From NCBI GenBank assembly GCA_003427395.1, contig BFEA01000044.1, forward strand, positions 2,663,610 through 2,716,745: a stretch of DNA of 53,136 nt, given 5' to 3'. Both the position numbers and the translations under genes were made by a program. Numbering within the stretch: the first letter of the stretch is position 1; each line of letters begins with the position of its first letter. The notes below the pieces were generated by a model, which searched no databases, was not told where the DNA came from, and saw nothing but the letters and a program-made list of their open reading frames with translations. The stretch comes from Chara braunii. Taxonomy: Eukaryota; Streptophyta; Charophyceae; Charales; Characeae. Below are positions 50,829 through 53,136 of the stretch, piece after piece.

Positions 50829-53136
50829 CTGCATAGCAAACAACGAAACCCCTCAGAAACTTCCAGTAGCTGTTCTATTAATTAGGTCGCCTTCCATATG
50901 CCAGGCTATTTCGAGATCACAAGGACACTTGCCGTGCACTGCTTCTGACAGCTCATCCACACCCATCAGTGTTCACAGACAGATGTGAGGTCTTAGACAG
51001 ACTTGAAGTACGAACAGGTAGTCCCAAGGTGAGATAGAACAGTCACAAACTCCCAGGTATCACCAGCCGACCTGTCACAATAGCACTAGCATACAACATA
51101 TAATAGAGTGTTCCTCTACTTCAGGAAGGGCCAGAAGACGAACTTTTAGTAGGAATAGCTAGTTCCAAGGTGGGATTGAACACTCCCGCACTCCCAGGTA
51201 TCACCAGCCGACCTGCAGGTAGATCAAAGGAGGGGGGAGGGGGGAACAAAACACCTCCGAGATGTAGCAATGACACCCCCACAATGACTATAGCATTCAA
51301 TCTACAGTAGCACATTCCTCCACTGCATTGCTGATCCAACATGTGGGCATGCATCCGGACACATGGATAGGACAATAAATCTGGGCCAGTAAGACATCCT
51401 CAACAGGATATGGTTTGCTGAACAGGGTTAAGCACCTCATCAGCCAGTGCTTAGAATGAGATTTTGTTTCACTTCTGGAGCAACAGCCACGCTTCAACTT
51501 AATACAAAGTTGAGATATTGCAAGACAACTGCTTTCATAAAAGGACAAGGTTATCTGTTGCAGCTCCCCACACAATAAAATGAAGGAAATAGTGTTAAAG
51601 GAGGCCACGAGTACCTGTTGCGGCTTCGCTTGCAAAAAAATGAAGGGCAAAAAGCAAAAACGTGCAAGGGGGGATTCTGTTTTGGGGGGGTGCAGGGGTG
51701 GGGGGGATTTGGCTTCACCTGTTTACTCCTATTGACTCAGTCGATGCATTGTGGTGGAGGTGCGAGGATATGGGTCCTCGGCAGGCCTAAGGGGCCCCTT
51801 GCAGCATATGTGCCCGCCCTAAGTGAAGGCGGGCGTAACAAATCACGAGAGGCCCTTGGTTGTCAATTTCGCATTTGGGGGTCCAGGCAGTTTCGTTGCA
51901 GCATTTGGTTGAAGGGAAACACAGGCCGAGCAGCGTGGAAATTCCCAGGCCTTCTAGGCCTTTCCAAAAGCTCAGGCCCTGGGCCAGATTCGCAGCCTCA
52001 TACACAGACAGTTGGGAGGCCCAACCGAATGAGGCCCAGTAGCTGCACCAGAGGCGCAGCATCCTGGGGCCTACCGGAAGCTTCTGGGCCCAGGCCAGTC
52101 TAGCCAGGCTGCCGAACGAGGCAGGCTCTTTCCATATAGGAAAGAGCTTGCTGCCTGGCCAGGGCATTCGGGCACTTGCTGGCTGGCGGCAGCGCTGCTG
52201 GAGCAATAGCTCGTGTGCTGGCTGCTGGCATTGGAGCAAGAGGCTGCGCACGTGCGGTCGTTTGGTAAAGAAGGGCACTGCTGAGGGCAGCACCATAGCC
52301 CAGCCTCGCAGGGGTGGTCTTTGGGTGTACAACAAAGGGAGACGTGGGAGAGAGTCAAGGGGGAGAGAGAAGGATGATGATGATGATATGAGGGCACATA
52401 CCTGGTATTGGCGATGGTTCTGCATGGGCGACATCTTCAAGTACTTCAAGTGCTGCTGACGTCAACAGTTGCATTGTCAATTAGTAGGCTAGTCGTAGCT
52501 GTGTAGGGAGTAGGCTGGGCGCCGAGCACCAGATAGGGAGATAGAGACTGGATACATATGTTGGTGGTGGCAAGAGCAAGCTCTCATTGACATTGACTTT
52601 CAGCGCTACGATTCTCCATTGGTGTTATATTGGTGCAGTTCTGCTTCCTGAACACTGTGTTACGATTTGACTTTCAATGTGATTGTGTAATTTGAATATT
52701 GTCATCTCGCTTCTTGCAAGGAAGATGAGCATTAGCGAACTTCAGCAATCAAACAGCATCATACATATGAGCCCAGATAGTCTTGACCTCGAACCACAGC
52801 AGACTGGCATCACAAGATACACCGAATAAGAACACACCAAGAGTTCAAAATTGACAATGCTGAAGAAGTCCCATCACCATCAACTGCGAACCAGAGTTGA
52901 TATCCTACTGGCGCTCGACGCCCAGACTACAGGTGGCAGATCCTATCTAACCTATACTATGAAGCAGAATGATGACATCAACAGCGTTCCCGAAGAACGA
53001 GCATATGGCGACCAATGTCGCACGCTTCAGCACCAGGTATGTCTCTCGTAACACTCACAACCCCGATCCACACCGCACAGATGCCACTAGCACCCCAAGG
53101 ACCACCCTGCGCTTCACCTAGCATACAGCAGCGCAG
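50829..53136. other. Sequence upstream of the LCBK1 exon (probably intron)
   Basis: No preceding LCBK1 exon (GGDG...INE region) could be read on the minus strand. A block CACAAACTCCCAGGTATCACCAGCCGACCTG is duplicated with changes about 141 bp apart (51040 and 51180). Minus frames 51297-51650 and 51787-52449 have no known domain. The GGGCACATACCTGGTW block near 52390 is similar to one near 12600, so a dispersed repeat is likely. Confidence 0.5.

Overview
This is eukaryotic nuclear DNA, most likely from a green plant lineage with a large, repeat-rich genome; a charophyte such as Chara is my guess, not something I can prove. Apart from transposon genes, the only genes I can defend are two exons of one plant-type sphingoid long-chain base kinase (LCBK1-like) on the minus strand, at 50677-50823 and 14532-14628. 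The upstream exon ends in the residues ISIVK and the downstream exon begins GGAVAVDAF. Both boundaries have consensus splice sites in compatible phase, and as I recall the family the protein is continuous across this point. The roughly 36.0 kb between them (14629-50676) therefore reads as one giant intron, and the other 14.5 kb on the left and 2.3 kb on the right are further intron or flank.

The intron is built from nested mobile elements. From left to right: R1, a decayed Ty3/gypsy chromovirus (+, about 1.06-4.5 kb, possible 3' LTR to 5.5 kb), cut inside its chromodomain by a 768-bp hAT-type element with a perfect 8-bp target duplication. R2, a second decayed Ty3/gypsy relic (+, about 6.7-10.86 kb), cut by a 382-bp inverted-repeat element and by a 786-bp TTAA-flanked element. 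G, a structurally complete Ty3/gypsy chromovirus (+, 16285-24351) with two LTRs, initiator-Met primer site, polypurine tract and target duplication; its open frames are broken and it carries a small insert with two organelle-type tRNA genes. R5, an integrase relic (-, 37.05-37.56 kb), into which R3 (-, 37562-47373), a relative of G, has inserted. R3 is truncated in its 5' LTR and abuts R4, a gag relic of the R2 family (-).

At least five copies or ends of a short element family flanked by TTAA, with termini ACCACYA..., lie at 5.5-5.7, 9.8-10.6, 27.2-27.4, 27.4-28.3 and 44.4-45.6 kb. In one case the interrupted host codons prove the TTAA duplication.

The least explained part is 33.48-36.13 kb, which has no convincing coding potential. 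It holds seven copies of a hairpin with a near-invariant core (CATAAGTTTGGGTGG) and stems that change in a compensatory way, then five larger hairpins of a different repeated design, then a tandem pair of 62-bp hairpin units. This is my main candidate for an undescribed structured non-coding element.

The remaining spacers hold microsatellites, tandem duplications, a foldback repeat and sequence I do not recognise. The ambiguous bases (N) are at 5953, 6009 and 17264.
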